Below are positions 52,629 through 60,185 of a stretch of DNA of 64,000 bases, piece after piece. Source of the stretch: a bacterium. GTDB taxonomy: Bacteria > Myxococcota_A > Bradymonadia > UBA7976 > UBA1532. Both the position numbers and the translations under genes were made by a program. Location: the NCBI GenBank assembly GCA_030426085.1, contig JAUHYW010000058.1, positions 1-64,000 of the forward strand, written 5' to 3'. The notes below the pieces were generated by a model. That model was not told the DNA's origin. It saw only the letters and a list, made by a program, of their open reading frames with translations, and did not search any database. Every line of letters starts with the position of its first letter. Within the stretch, counting starts at the first letter, position 1.

Positions 52629-52999
52629 GACGACCCCCGGGCGCCGCCGTCCATGTCGAGCCTGCAGGCGGCCAAGGCCCAGCGCAGCACGGGGATCCAC
52701 GCCGCGGCCTCGGCCTGCATCTCGGCCAACGCCGCGGCCAAGGTGGCATGCGTGCCCGTGAACTCGGCGTCCTCCACGTTGAGCACGACGGCGTACCCAT
52801 CGGGCACCGGGCCGGCACCCGGCGAGACGTGCCAGATGATGGTCAGCCGGATCTCCGTCGCGCCGATGAACTCCTCGGCCTCCATGATCCAGAGCACCGC
52901 GCCGTTGTCGTCCTCGGTGGTGCTGGCGGGCGTCCACGGCCACGCCGGCACCAGGCGCCGGACCAACTGTTCGAAGGCGTCCCTCGTGTCGATCTTCAC
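52625..52999 (-). CDS. Hypothetical protein, paralogue A of an element-specific family
   Basis: A 124-residue protein from GTG 52999. Pattern: FEQLVRRLVPAWPWTPASTT, EDDNGAVLWIMEA, IRLTIIWHVSPG, ATLAAALAEMQAEAAAWIP. It aligns end to end with the upstream 130-residue protein (W-x-W, DD-x-GA-x-x-W, hydrophobic beta strands, C-terminal helix, final GGARG-S). Function unknown. Coupled to both neighbours by 4-bp overlaps. Confidence 0.65.
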   Translation of the reverse strand: MKIDTRDAFEQLVRRLVPAWPWTPASTTEDDNGAVLWIMEAEEFIGATEIRLTIIWHVSPGAGPVPDGYAVVLNVEDAEFTGTHATLAAALAEMQAEAAAWIPVLRWALAACRLDMDGGARGSS

Positions 53000-53388
53000 G
53001 AGACCCCCCGGGCGCCGCCGTCGGGCGCGGCGCCGAACGTGGGCGTCGACACCAACAGCTCGTCGAGCAGCGCGATGCGGTCGCTGACGGCGCCGCGGGC
53101 GGCGGCCACAGCCAGGCCCACCGAAGAGCCGAACCCCGAGGCCTCGAACCCCCGGCCGCTGAAGATGGCGCAGGCCTCGTCGGCCCCCCCCGAGCCCTGC
53201 CGGTGGTTGTGGACGAGGGCCAACTGAGCCGTTCCTCGAACCCCGACGAGGGTCCAGTTGATGGCCCCGTCGTCGTCCCGAGAGGAGGTGGAACGACCCC
53301 AGGACCACTCCGGAAAGCAGTCCAGGGCCCAGGCCTCGAAGGCCTCCAGCGTGGGCGGGCGTTCGACAGATTCCATCGGGGCGGTCAT
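52996..53388 (-). CDS. Hypothetical protein, paralogue B of an element-specific family
   Basis: A 130-residue protein from ATG 53388. FEAWALDCFPEWSWGRSTSS, RDDDGAINWTLVG, AQLALVHNHRQGSGGADE and GSSVGLAVAAARGAVSDR match the order of elements in the next protein downstream. Ends with the same GGARGxS tail. Tandem duplication within the operon is the simplest explanation. Function unknown. Confidence 0.65.
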   Translation of the reverse strand: MTAPMESVERPPTLEAFEAWALDCFPEWSWGRSTSSRDDDGAINWTLVGVRGTAQLALVHNHRQGSGGADEACAIFSGRGFEASGFGSSVGLAVAAARGAVSDRIALLDELLVSTPTFGAAPDGGARGVS

Positions 53389-53864
53389 CGGTCGCCCTCC
53401 GCCTGCGGCGTGACGCTGACGTGCAGCCCGCCGCTCGCCGGCACCACCTCGAAGCGGAACCAGACCCGCCCGAACCGGCGCTCGAAGCTGTTGCGCTGGG
53501 CGGCAGATTCGCGCCCGTGCCTGATGCCGTCGGCGAAGGCGCGGGCCTGCCGCTCGGCCTCCAGCAGCTCGTCTTCGACGGGGCTGGTTGGCGCCGCCAC
53601 GGCGAGGTCTTCGCGGGTGAACCCCGGGAGGTGGAGGGCCTGCTCGCCCCGCGACAGCGGGCGGCCCAGACCTCGCAGCCCGCTCGCGAGCTGCTCGAGC
53701 GACGTCGAGAAGCCGTTGAGGAGGCGCCACCCCGGGCCGCGCCGGGGTTGACCGTCCGGGTCGATCGCCGCGGCGCGCAGCCGGGCGGCTTCGAGCATGA
53801 GCCGGCCGGCCGTGTCGCCGAGATGACGCCCGAGCTGGAGCAACGGGCCTGCGCGTTCCGCCAT
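53385..53864 (-). CDS. Hypothetical protein, first gene of the leftward operon
   Basis: A 159-residue soluble protein with strong ribosome site (GAGGAGG six bases before ATG 53864). N-terminal half helical (LLQLGRHLGDTAGRLMLEAA, FSTSLEQLASGLRGLGRPLS), C-terminal RRFGRVWFRFEVVPASGGLH. No family recognised. It is the promoter-proximal gene, so its control region is 53865-54055, where two 84-bp repeats lie. Confidence 0.65.
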   Translation of the reverse strand: MAERAGPLLQLGRHLGDTAGRLMLEAARLRAAAIDPDGQPRRGPGWRLLNGFSTSLEQLASGLRGLGRPLSRGEQALHLPGFTREDLAVAAPTSPVEDELLEAERQARAFADGIRHGRESAAQRNSFERRFGRVWFRFEVVPASGGLHVSVTPQAEGDR

Positions 53865-53895
53865 GGTGTCCTCCTCTGCGCGCACCGGTGGCGTC

Positions 53896-54055
53896 CGGCG
53901 CACGTCGCCGTGCAGCCCGCGGACGGGCTGTCACAAACGGCTGTGTTCTGCGGCCCGGCGCAAATGCGCCGGTTGCGCTCGGCGCACGGCGCCGCTCAGC
54001 CCGTCCCCGGGCTGCCGCAATCGGCTGTGTTCTGCGGCCCCGTCAAGGGCTATCT
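53896..54055. repeat. Two 84-bp direct repeats with hairpins, between leftward operon and XRE
   Basis: CGGCGCACGkCGCCG starts at 53896 and again at 53980, followed in each copy by an AGCCCG...CGGGCT hairpin and the shared CGGCTGTGTTCTGCGGCCC. The first copy also holds the palindrome CCGGCGCAAATGCGCCGG at 53955-53972. The pair fills the gap between the start at 53864 and the XRE stop at 54056. It may combine terminator and operator functions; this is inference. Confidence 0.6.
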
Positions 54056-54322
54056 TCAGGCCGCGTCCGGAGGAGCGACCGTGCGCGATACACGCCGTGC
54101 GAGCGCACGGCGCAGGAGGTCTTCGAGTCCGACGCCAAGGGCCGTCGCGATCAGTTCGGCGCGGTCGAGCTCGGTTGCGGTTTTGCCAGACTCGATCTTG
54201 CTGATGGTCGATTTGTCCACATCGCAGACATGCGCTACCTCGGCCTGGGTTAGGCCAACTTCTCTCCGGCGGGCCCTCACAGCCCAGCCGAAGTCGACGC
54301 GAATGCCCACGAATCCGTCCAT
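54056..54322 (-). CDS. XRE-family repressor-like regulator
   Basis: An 88-residue protein from ATG 54322. HTH at about 15-65 (VRARRREVGLTQAEVAHVCD, VDKSTISKIESGKTATELDR). No ligand or cleavage domain. It faces the other XRE gene with only 12 bp between start codons, the geometry of a phage-like genetic switch. Probably represses the rightward operon through the operators at 54348 and 54666. Confidence 0.8.
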   Translation of the reverse strand: MDGFVGIRVDFGWAVRARRREVGLTQAEVAHVCDVDKSTISKIESGKTATELDRAELIATALGVGLEDLLRRALARRVSRTVAPPDAA

Positions 54323-54334
54323 GAGCAGGACAAT

Positions 54335-54658
54335 ATGACAGACGAGAATATGCGTCAAGCGCACATTGGAGAAAATCTCCGACGCCTCCGAAAACTCCGC
54401 AGCCTGCGCCAGAAGGATGTTGCGGACGCGATCGGCCTGAGTGTGTCGCAGTACACTCGAATCGAATTGGGCCAGAAACGGCTGTACGTCGACACCCTGC
54501 TCGCGATCGCAGAGTTTCTAAGCGCTGATCCTGGCGAGATTCTAGGCGACACCCCGTCCGACCGGGAGCGCCGCGCCGTGGACGCCGTCCGGCATGGCGG
54601 GGTGCAGGGCGGCATCGCCCTGCTTGACGTGGCGAGAGAGATGCTGGCGGACGCTTGA
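54335..54658 (+). CDS. XRE-family Cro-like regulator
   Basis: A 107-residue protein. HTH at about 12-65 (IGENLRRLRKLRSLRQKDVA, IGLSVSQYTRIELGQKRLYV), then a helical tail (GGVQGGIALLDVAREMLADA). ATG 54335 and an in-frame ATG at 54350 are both possible; operator O1 overlaps the second. First gene of the rightward unit. It opposes the 54322 XRE gene. Confidence 0.8.
   Translation: MTDENMRQAHIGENLRRLRKLRSLRQKDVADAIGLSVSQYTRIELGQKRLYVDTLLAIAEFLSADPGEILGDTPSDRERRAVDAVRHGGVQGGIALLDVAREMLADA
54348..54366. promoter_or_regulatory. Operator O1 of the XRE switch
   Basis: ATATGCG-TCAAG-CGCACAT, a 7-5-7 imperfect inverted repeat. It matches O2 (54666-54684) in sequence and spacing, with half-site consensus ATRTGCG. 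It lies just inside the rightward XRE gene, near both divergent starts. Confidence 0.7.
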
Positions 54659-54665
54659 CGCCCAA

Positions 54666-54684
54666 ATGTGCGTCATGCGCATAT
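54666..54684. promoter_or_regulatory. Operator O2 upstream of the 54716 gene
   Basis: ATGTGCG-TCATG-CGCATAT, a second 7-5-7 copy of the same operator, centred about 40 bp before ATG 54716. It is positioned to control the main rightward operon. Confidence 0.7.
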
Positions 54685-54715
54685 GTACCTCACCGCGACT
54701 CGCCGGTGAGGACTC

Positions 54716-56248
54716 ATGCCCTTCCCCTACTCGACCACCCCCCAGCCCTTCACCCGCCGGGTCATCGGCGCGCTGACGAAGGGCCGCATCCCCGCCAGCG
54801 TCACCGACGATCGCGGCGCCTACTGGCTCATCACCCTGGCCGAGCGGTGCGACAACACGCCCGCGGCCGAGCACGAGCGGCACTGCCGAGCGGCCGGCGT
54901 CGACCCGGCGCTGGTCGGCACGGTGCGGGTCAGCGACGGCCGGGGGTGGGTCCGGGGGCTCGCCCGGCTGCTGGACCTGGGCGCGACGACCCGGGCGCTG
55001 GGGCATCGGCTGCGCGGGTGGCTCGAACACCGGCTGGTCGCCGTCCGCGACGGCGTGCTCTTCTTCTTCTGGCCTCACATCGTGGCCCTCGACGGCCACG
55101 CCAATCGAGACGAGCGTCGGCGGCGGGTGCCATGGCGGTGGCCGCTCGACGACACCGGCTGGTGGTCCGATCCGGGCGTGGATCCGGAGGCCGGCCCGGG
55201 CCAGATCGAGTTGCCGATCGATCCGGATCAGATCGCCCCCAGCGATCCGCAGCGGATCGGGAGACAGCTATATGGGTCCCATGTAGCCGAGGCGTGTGAG
55301 CCCGCGCGAGCGCCCGCGGATCGCGACTTCGAGGCCTTCGTCGAGGCGCTCCTGCGCCTCACCGTCCGCAACTACGAGCTGACCCCGGGCGGCCGCGAGA
55401 AGCTGCGCGCGCTCGTCGACGAGCACGGCCTCGGCGCCTGCCGTCGGGCGCTCGGCGACGGCGAGTCGATCCGGCATCCGGTGGGCTGGCTCAGGGCAGT
55501 GCTCACCGCCGACGACGGCCTGCCGCCGGAGACCGCGATCGAGGCCCGGGTCCGGGGCTGCATCCCCGTGCGCGACGGCCGGCCGCCGATCAGGCGCCTC
55601 GACGCCGAGTCCCGGGCGCAGCTCGCCCGGCTCGTCGAGGCCCACGGCGAGCAGCTGGTCGAGAGCCTCGCCGCCGAGGCGGCGGGGTGCGACCTGCCGG
55701 TGCAGCGCATCCACCAGCTCCTCGCGGACCGAGAGCGCTCGCCGAGGCCCGAGCCGCCGTGGAAGGGCGAGTGGCGGAAGAAGCAGGCCGAGGCCCTGGC
55801 CGACCGGGCCCGGATCCGCGCCCGGGCCCGAGCGCGCACGGAGTTCGGGGCCGGCGCGGCTGGCGTCGAGCCATACCGCCCCGCGCCCGAGGCCGAGCCC
55901 GAGCCGGTCGAGGACGCGGCCGCAGCCGAGGAGTGGGGCCGTCGAGCCCCGATGATCGAGGCCAATTTCCCGAGCCTCTGGCTTGTGCTCGCGCGGTTGG
56001 TGGCCGTTGGGATCGAGGACGGTCAGGTCGTCCTCGACGGGCCGAGCTGCGAGAAGGCGTGGCTGACCGGGAGCGTCGACCAGCTCGAGGCGTGCGGGGT
56101 GGTCGTGCGGGGCGTCGAGCCGCTGCCGCGTCCGGCGGCGCCGCCCCCGCAGCCGATCCCCCCGCCGCCGGATCCCGAGGCCGAGCAGCGTCGGCGGGAG
56201 CGGATGGCCGAGCTGGTCGCCGTCGCCCGGGCGGGGGTGGCCGCGTGA
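54716..56248 (+). CDS. Hypothetical protein, first long gene of the rightward operon
   Basis: A 510-residue protein (MPFPYSTTPQPFTRRVIGAL). N-terminal domain to about 200 (WLITLAERCDNTPAAEHERH, HIVALDGHANRDERRRRVPW). A helical middle (LTPGGREKLRALVDEHGLGA, HPVGWLRAVL) resembles segments found in replication-initiator-type proteins only in a general way. A basic/acidic low-complexity region (RARIRARARARTEF) and a C-terminal domain at about 410-465 (FPSLWLVLARLVAVGIEDGQ) follow. Not recognised. Position behind O2 suggests an early function such as replication. Confidence 0.7.
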   Translation: MPFPYSTTPQPFTRRVIGALTKGRIPASVTDDRGAYWLITLAERCDNTPAAEHERHCRAAGVDPALVGTVRVSDGRGWVRGLARLLDLGATTRALGHRLRGWLEHRLVAVRDGVLFFFWPHIVALDGHANRDERRRRVPWRWPLDDTGWWSDPGVDPEAGPGQIELPIDPDQIAPSDPQRIGRQLYGSHVAEACEPARAPADRDFEAFVEALLRLTVRNYELTPGGREKLRALVDEHGLGACRRALGDGESIRHPVGWLRAVLTADDGLPPETAIEARVRGCIPVRDGRPPIRRLDAESRAQLARLVEAHGEQLVESLAAEAAGCDLPVQRIHQLLADRERSPRPEPPWKGEWRKKQAEALADRARIRARARARTEFGAGAAGVEPYRPAPEAEPEPVEDAAAAEEWGRRAPMIEANFPSLWLVLARLVAVGIEDGQVVLDGPSCEKAWLTGSVDQLEACGVVVRGVEPLPRPAAPPPQPIPPPPDPEAEQRRRERMAELVAVARAGVAA

Positions 56249-56454
56249 GGGCGCCCCAGATTCGCCCGACCTGCGCCGAGTCCGCGGGTTTCGATGCGCT
56301 GCTCGAGGTCGCTGACCGAGACGCCCTGGTGGAACTCATCCGCGCGCTGACCAGCAGGCCCTACGAGCGCCGGTTCGCTGAGCATCGGCTGCGTCACGGT
56401 GACGTTGGCCAGCGCTCGGGCGGCACGGTCCGGCGTGATCGGAGGGCCACGTGA
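56245..56454 (+). CDS. Small hypothetical protein
   Basis: A 69-residue protein from GTG 56245, inside the previous stop (GTGA). Contains FDALLEVADRDALVELIRAL and SRPYERRFAEHRLRHGDV. Ends overlapping the next GTG. Basic C-terminus. No family recognised. Confidence 0.55.
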   Translation: MRAPQIRPTCAESAGFDALLEVADRDALVELIRALTSRPYERRFAEHRLRHGDVGQRSGGTVRRDRRAT

Positions 56455-57197
56455 GCGGCCAGCGCCTCGACCGACTGGCGAAGCTCGTCGCGCTCGCCGC
56501 GGACCAGGCTGGGACCCCCGAAGGCGAACTGGCTCGGACCCGGGCCGAGCAACTCGCCGCCGAGATGGGGGTGGCGGTCGATGGCGACCCGATCGTCACC
56601 GAGTACCTGAGCGTGAAGGCGGCGGACTGGTGCCACCTCCTGATGACCGCCGCGGCCATCCTGGCGGGCGGGCACTGGGCGTCTCGGCGGTGCCGGGGCG
56701 TCTTCGTCGGGCGCCGCTCGAGCTGGCTGCTTTTCAACCATCTCGTCGAGTACTTCCAGGGGCGGCACGCGAGCGCACGGGCGCAGCACATGAAGGCGCT
56801 GCGGGCCGCCTGGGACATCGGGGACGACCTGTTCAAGTGGGACATCGGGAGCCCCGCGCTCGCTGCCAGCCTGCGGCGGGCGCTCGGCGCCTGCGCGGGC
56901 GATGACGCGAGCCGGCCCAAGAGGCGGGCCAAGGCGCTGCGGCGCGCAGGGGCCCTCTGGAGCCGCGGCTTCGCCATGGGGCTCTACGCGCAGGCGCTGG
57001 ACATGCTCGAGCGGGGCTGGCGAGCCGTGCAGGTCCACGAGGCGAGGGGGGCGCTCCGCGAGCAGTTCGCCGTCTCGGAGAAGAGGGTCGGCGCTCGGGC
57101 CAGCCGTGCCGGATTCGCCGCCGGGCGCCAGGTCCCGATCCATCGACCCGCCGGCTGCGACCCCGACGCCGACCGTCTGGCGCTGGATGGGCCATGA
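56451..57197 (+). CDS. DUF2786-like protein
   Basis: A 248-residue protein from GTG 56451. The first 45 residues follow DUF2786 (RLAKLVALAADQAGTPEGEL, RTRAEQLAAEMGVAVDG), and the middle (WCHLLMTAAAILAGGHWASR, SWLLFNHLVEYFQGRHASAR, GDDLFKWDIGSPALAASLRR) fits the helical second domain seen in such phage and plasmid proteins. C-terminus basic. Family function is unknown. Coupled to both neighbours. Confidence 0.65.
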   Translation: MSGQRLDRLAKLVALAADQAGTPEGELARTRAEQLAAEMGVAVDGDPIVTEYLSVKAADWCHLLMTAAAILAGGHWASRRCRGVFVGRRSSWLLFNHLVEYFQGRHASARAQHMKALRAAWDIGDDLFKWDIGSPALAASLRRALGACAGDDASRPKRRAKALRRAGALWSRGFAMGLYAQALDMLERGWRAVQVHEARGALREQFAVSEKRVGARASRAGFAAGRQVPIHRPAGCDPDADRLALDGP

Positions 57198-57829
57198 GGT
57201 GGTGCCGTCCGACCGAGGCGCCAACCGTCGCAGGCCTCCGGCTCCGGTCCCGGGCGCTCTGCGACCTGGCGCGGCGAGTGGGTGAGCCGGCCCCCTTCGG
57301 CCTGCTGCTCGAAGCGGCGGCGTTCGCCGCGGCAGTGCCCGCGCTTCGGGCCGGCCGGCGGCCTGGCCACCGACCACCCGGCGGCTGCGACCGGCCGTCG
57401 CTGTGGCCCGGCGAACTGCACTTGAGCGCCAGCCTGTGCCAGGCCTGCCACGGTGTGGGTCCCTCGGGGGGGCATCCCGAGCACGACCGCCGGTGCTGGC
57501 GTCAGGTCCCGGGCGGCGATGATCCGGCGCTCGTCGGGCGCTGCGTGTGCGGCACGACCGTCACCGCTCCCCGATGGGGCACGATGGCGGCGATCGGCTG
57601 CCCGGTCTGCGAGGGGCCGGTCGACTTCGGCTTCGCCGGGCCCGCCGACCGGTGGGCGGAAGCCGTGCGCCTCGCCGGGCTGCCTTCGGCTGCCGAGGTG
57701 CCGCCGCTGGAGCGCTGCATCACGGGGATCGCGCAGCTCCGCCGTCCCGCTCTCGGGCTGACGTCGGCCCACGCCGCAGCGCTGGTCCGAGCGCGGATGC
57801 GCCAGCTGCGCGTCGCGAGGTCGGCATGA
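57194..57829 (+). CDS. Cys/His-rich hypothetical protein
   Basis: A 211-residue protein. Two candidate zinc sites: SLCQACHGVGPSGGHPEHDR (C-x2-C-H) with CW following, and GRCVCGTTV with IGCPVCEGPV (CxC and C-x2-C). A helical tail ends the protein (HAAALVRARMRQLRVARSA). No family recognised. Overlaps neighbours by 4 bp on each side. Confidence 0.6.
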   Translation: MRWCRPTEAPTVAGLRLRSRALCDLARRVGEPAPFGLLLEAAAFAAAVPALRAGRRPGHRPPGGCDRPSLWPGELHLSASLCQACHGVGPSGGHPEHDRRCWRQVPGGDDPALVGRCVCGTTVTAPRWGTMAAIGCPVCEGPVDFGFAGPADRWAEAVRLAGLPSAAEVPPLERCITGIAQLRRPALGLTSAHAAALVRARMRQLRVARSA

Positions 57830-58740
57830 TCCCGCCGGGCTGGTCGCGCGATGTCGCCGCCGCGATGATGCGGGCGGGCAGCCCGATCGCCGACGTCTTC
57901 GCCGCGGTGCTCGAGTTGAGCGCCTCGTCGCGTGATGACACCGAGACGCTCCAGCGGGCGCTGGCGTTCTTCCGCGAGTGCGGGATGCCCACCGCCGGCG
58001 TGGACATCGCCGAGGACTGTCTGCGCCGGCTGATGTGTCTGCCGGACCCGGCGCCCGGTCCCCCGGCTCCCGCCGGGCAGGTCGACGACATCCAGCAGGC
58101 GGATCACGCGGCCGTCGACGCGGTGGTCGACGAGCTGCTCGTCGTCGCGCACGACCGCCTGGGCCACGAGTCGGCCTGCCGCCGGTGCGCGGCGCCGGCG
58201 TGCTGCTCGAGCCCGGTGTGGGCGACGCCCGCCGAAGCGCTGCTCATCGCGAGGCACGTGGAGACCAGCCCGCAGCGGGCCGAGCTGCTCGCTGCGATGC
58301 GCGCGTGGCTCGACGATGGCATGGCGGACGCGCACCGCGAGGTCCTGGCACGCCTGCGCGCGTCGGCGGCGACCGGCGAACCGGACGCCCAGGCCGCGGA
58401 GTGGCCGTATCTCGCCCGGGAGGTGCCGTGCCCTCTACTGGTCCAGGGCCGGTGCGCCGTCTACGAGGTCCGCCCGCGGGTGTGTCGCGCCCTCGTGCGA
58501 CTCGACGACCCGACCGGATGCGGGGCCTACGCGCGCGGCGAGCGTCCGCGTCCGCCGGCGGCGCTGCATGACGGGGCGGTCCGGGCGCTGCTGCGGCGCC
58601 GAGCACCAGGCGCCGAGCGGCGGTACATCGAGGCCCCGCTGGGGGTCATGGTGGAGCTCGTCGTGCTCGCGCTCGATTCCCTCGGGACACTGGTCGCCGC
58701 GCAGGCAGCGGCCGAGCGACCGGAGCGGGCCGGCTCATGA
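57826..58740 (+). CDS. YkgJ-type cysteine-cluster protein
   Basis: A 304-residue protein from ATG 57826. From about residue 110 it has the Cys-cluster layout of YkgJ proteins: HESACRRCAAPACCSSPVWA (C-x2-C-x4-CC), then CPLLVQGRCAVYEVRPRVCR with Cys in CPLL-x4-C-x-Y-x2-RP-x2-C. These bind zinc or an Fe-S cluster; the family's reactions are poorly known. The N-terminal 100 residues are helical and unassigned. Overlaps the previous stop (ATGA). Confidence 0.75.
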   Translation: MIPPGWSRDVAAAMMRAGSPIADVFAAVLELSASSRDDTETLQRALAFFRECGMPTAGVDIAEDCLRRLMCLPDPAPGPPAPAGQVDDIQQADHAAVDAVVDELLVVAHDRLGHESACRRCAAPACCSSPVWATPAEALLIARHVETSPQRAELLAAMRAWLDDGMADAHREVLARLRASAATGEPDAQAAEWPYLAREVPCPLLVQGRCAVYEVRPRVCRALVRLDDPTGCGAYARGERPRPPAALHDGAVRALLRRRAPGAERRYIEAPLGVMVELVVLALDSLGTLVAAQAAAERPERAGS

Positions 58741-60185
58741 GGGTCATCGGCATCACGGTCGACCCGGTCGTCGCCGCAGCGGTCGCCCAGGGGCTGACCC
58801 GGGTCGTCGAGTGGCCGCCTGCCTGGACCAGCGCGCTGCACCGCCAGGGGATGGGCCTCGCCCGTGAGAACAGCCCCCCCATCCTCGGCGCCCCCGTCTT
58901 CATCCACGGCGCGCTCGGCTGGTCGGCCGACGCGGCTCGTCGGGCCCGCGCGATGGGGGTCGACGAGCGCGCTCGAGGCCGCGTCGTCGCCCGGGCGGTC
59001 ATCGATCGGATCGTCGACGGCGCGGCGCACCTCGCCGAGGTCGAGGCCATCGCGCCCGTCGTCGCCGCCGGCAATGCCCTGGCCCCGTGGTCGCCCAGCT
59101 GGGCGCTGCGGGCCGGACCGGGGGCGCCCGTGGAGGGATCTGCTCGTCGCGTCGGCGCGGCGCCCGGGCCAGAGCGCATCTACTGCAACCGCTGCTGGCG
59201 CCTCGTCGGCGTCGAGCTCGGGCCGCGCTCGGTGTCGGTGCGCGGCACCCGGGTCGCGCTCCCCGAGCGCACGGGCCGCGGCGCGACGCCGGAGGTCACC
59301 TGCGGCGAGTGCCTGGACGGCCCGAGCGAGGCCATGTGGGGGGACGTGGTGGCGTGGGGGCCGGGCCCGACCGAGCTGCTCAGCCGGGCGCGGCTCGACG
59401 AGGCCGTCGGTGGTCCCATCGCCCAGATGCTGGCGGGGTGGACGACGCCACCGGTCGAAGTGCCCGTCATCGACGCCCATGGAGGGTGGGTGCCGGCCGA
59501 CCACCTGCCGAGCGACGACTGGCTCGGCCAGATGCTGCCGATGCGACGCCGAGGGAACATCCACGCCGTGGCGCGGCTCTCGGGGTGGGTCGATGGAGAG
59601 CGCGTGGTCGGACAGCAGCCGGACTGGCTGGGGCGGCGCCCGACGTCGGCGCCGCGCGCGTGGCTGCTCGACGAGGTGGTGTCCATCCCCCCCATCGCGT
59701 GGTCCGGCCCGCGGGTGGCCGGTGACATGCTCCGACTGATCGTCGAGCGGCTGCGGGCGGCGGGCGCCTCGATCAGCCCCTGGTTGCGCTGGCCGGGTGT
59801 TCGCCTGCACCAGCTGCTCGTCGGCATCACCCGGTCGGAGCGGGTCGCCGCGGCCGCGGCTGTCGCCGCCCGCCTCGCGCAGACCGACGCGACCTGGAGC
59901 CGATGGATCTGCGTGGACGGGCAGCTGGTTGGTGATGGTGTTCGAGTGCAGGCGCCGACCCCAGCGGAGGCCTGGGCGTCGCTGGTCCGAGATGTCGCGG
60001 GGCGCGAGGACATGCACCCGGCCCCTCACCCCACCGGCTTGGCCCCGGCCGGCCGGTACTGGATCATCGGGCCCGACGGGCCCGCTGTCATCGATCACGA
60101 CGGCACGCGGCGGGAGGGGCTGGTCTGGCTCGCCCGCATTCGTGAGCCGCGGGTTGCGGGCGAGGCCCGCGAGGAGGGTGCATGA
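58737..60185 (+). CDS. ASCH-like domain protein with zinc ribbon
   Basis: A 482-residue protein. Residues 1-65 resemble an ASCH/PUA-type domain (IGITVDPVVAAAVAQGLTRV, VEWPPAW, GAPVFIHGALGW), related in pattern to the 47797-48582 protein. A zinc ribbon follows at about 140-200 (IYCNRCWRLV, VTCGECLDG). The remainder has a second ITRS/ASCH-like part or unknown folds (GWVPADHLPSDDWLGQMLPM, PTGLAPAGRYWIIGPDGPAV). Probably RNA- or nucleotide-binding; inference from the fold family only. Confidence 0.6.
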   Translation: MRVIGITVDPVVAAAVAQGLTRVVEWPPAWTSALHRQGMGLARENSPPILGAPVFIHGALGWSADAARRARAMGVDERARGRVVARAVIDRIVDGAAHLAEVEAIAPVVAAGNALAPWSPSWALRAGPGAPVEGSARRVGAAPGPERIYCNRCWRLVGVELGPRSVSVRGTRVALPERTGRGATPEVTCGECLDGPSEAMWGDVVAWGPGPTELLSRARLDEAVGGPIAQMLAGWTTPPVEVPVIDAHGGWVPADHLPSDDWLGQMLPMRRRGNIHAVARLSGWVDGERVVGQQPDWLGRRPTSAPRAWLLDEVVSIPPIAWSGPRVAGDMLRLIVERLRAAGASISPWLRWPGVRLHQLLVGITRSERVAAAAAVAARLAQTDATWSRWICVDGQLVGDGVRVQAPTPAEAWASLVRDVAGREDMHPAPHPTGLAPAGRYWIIGPDGPAVIDHDGTRREGLVWLARIREPRVAGEAREEGA

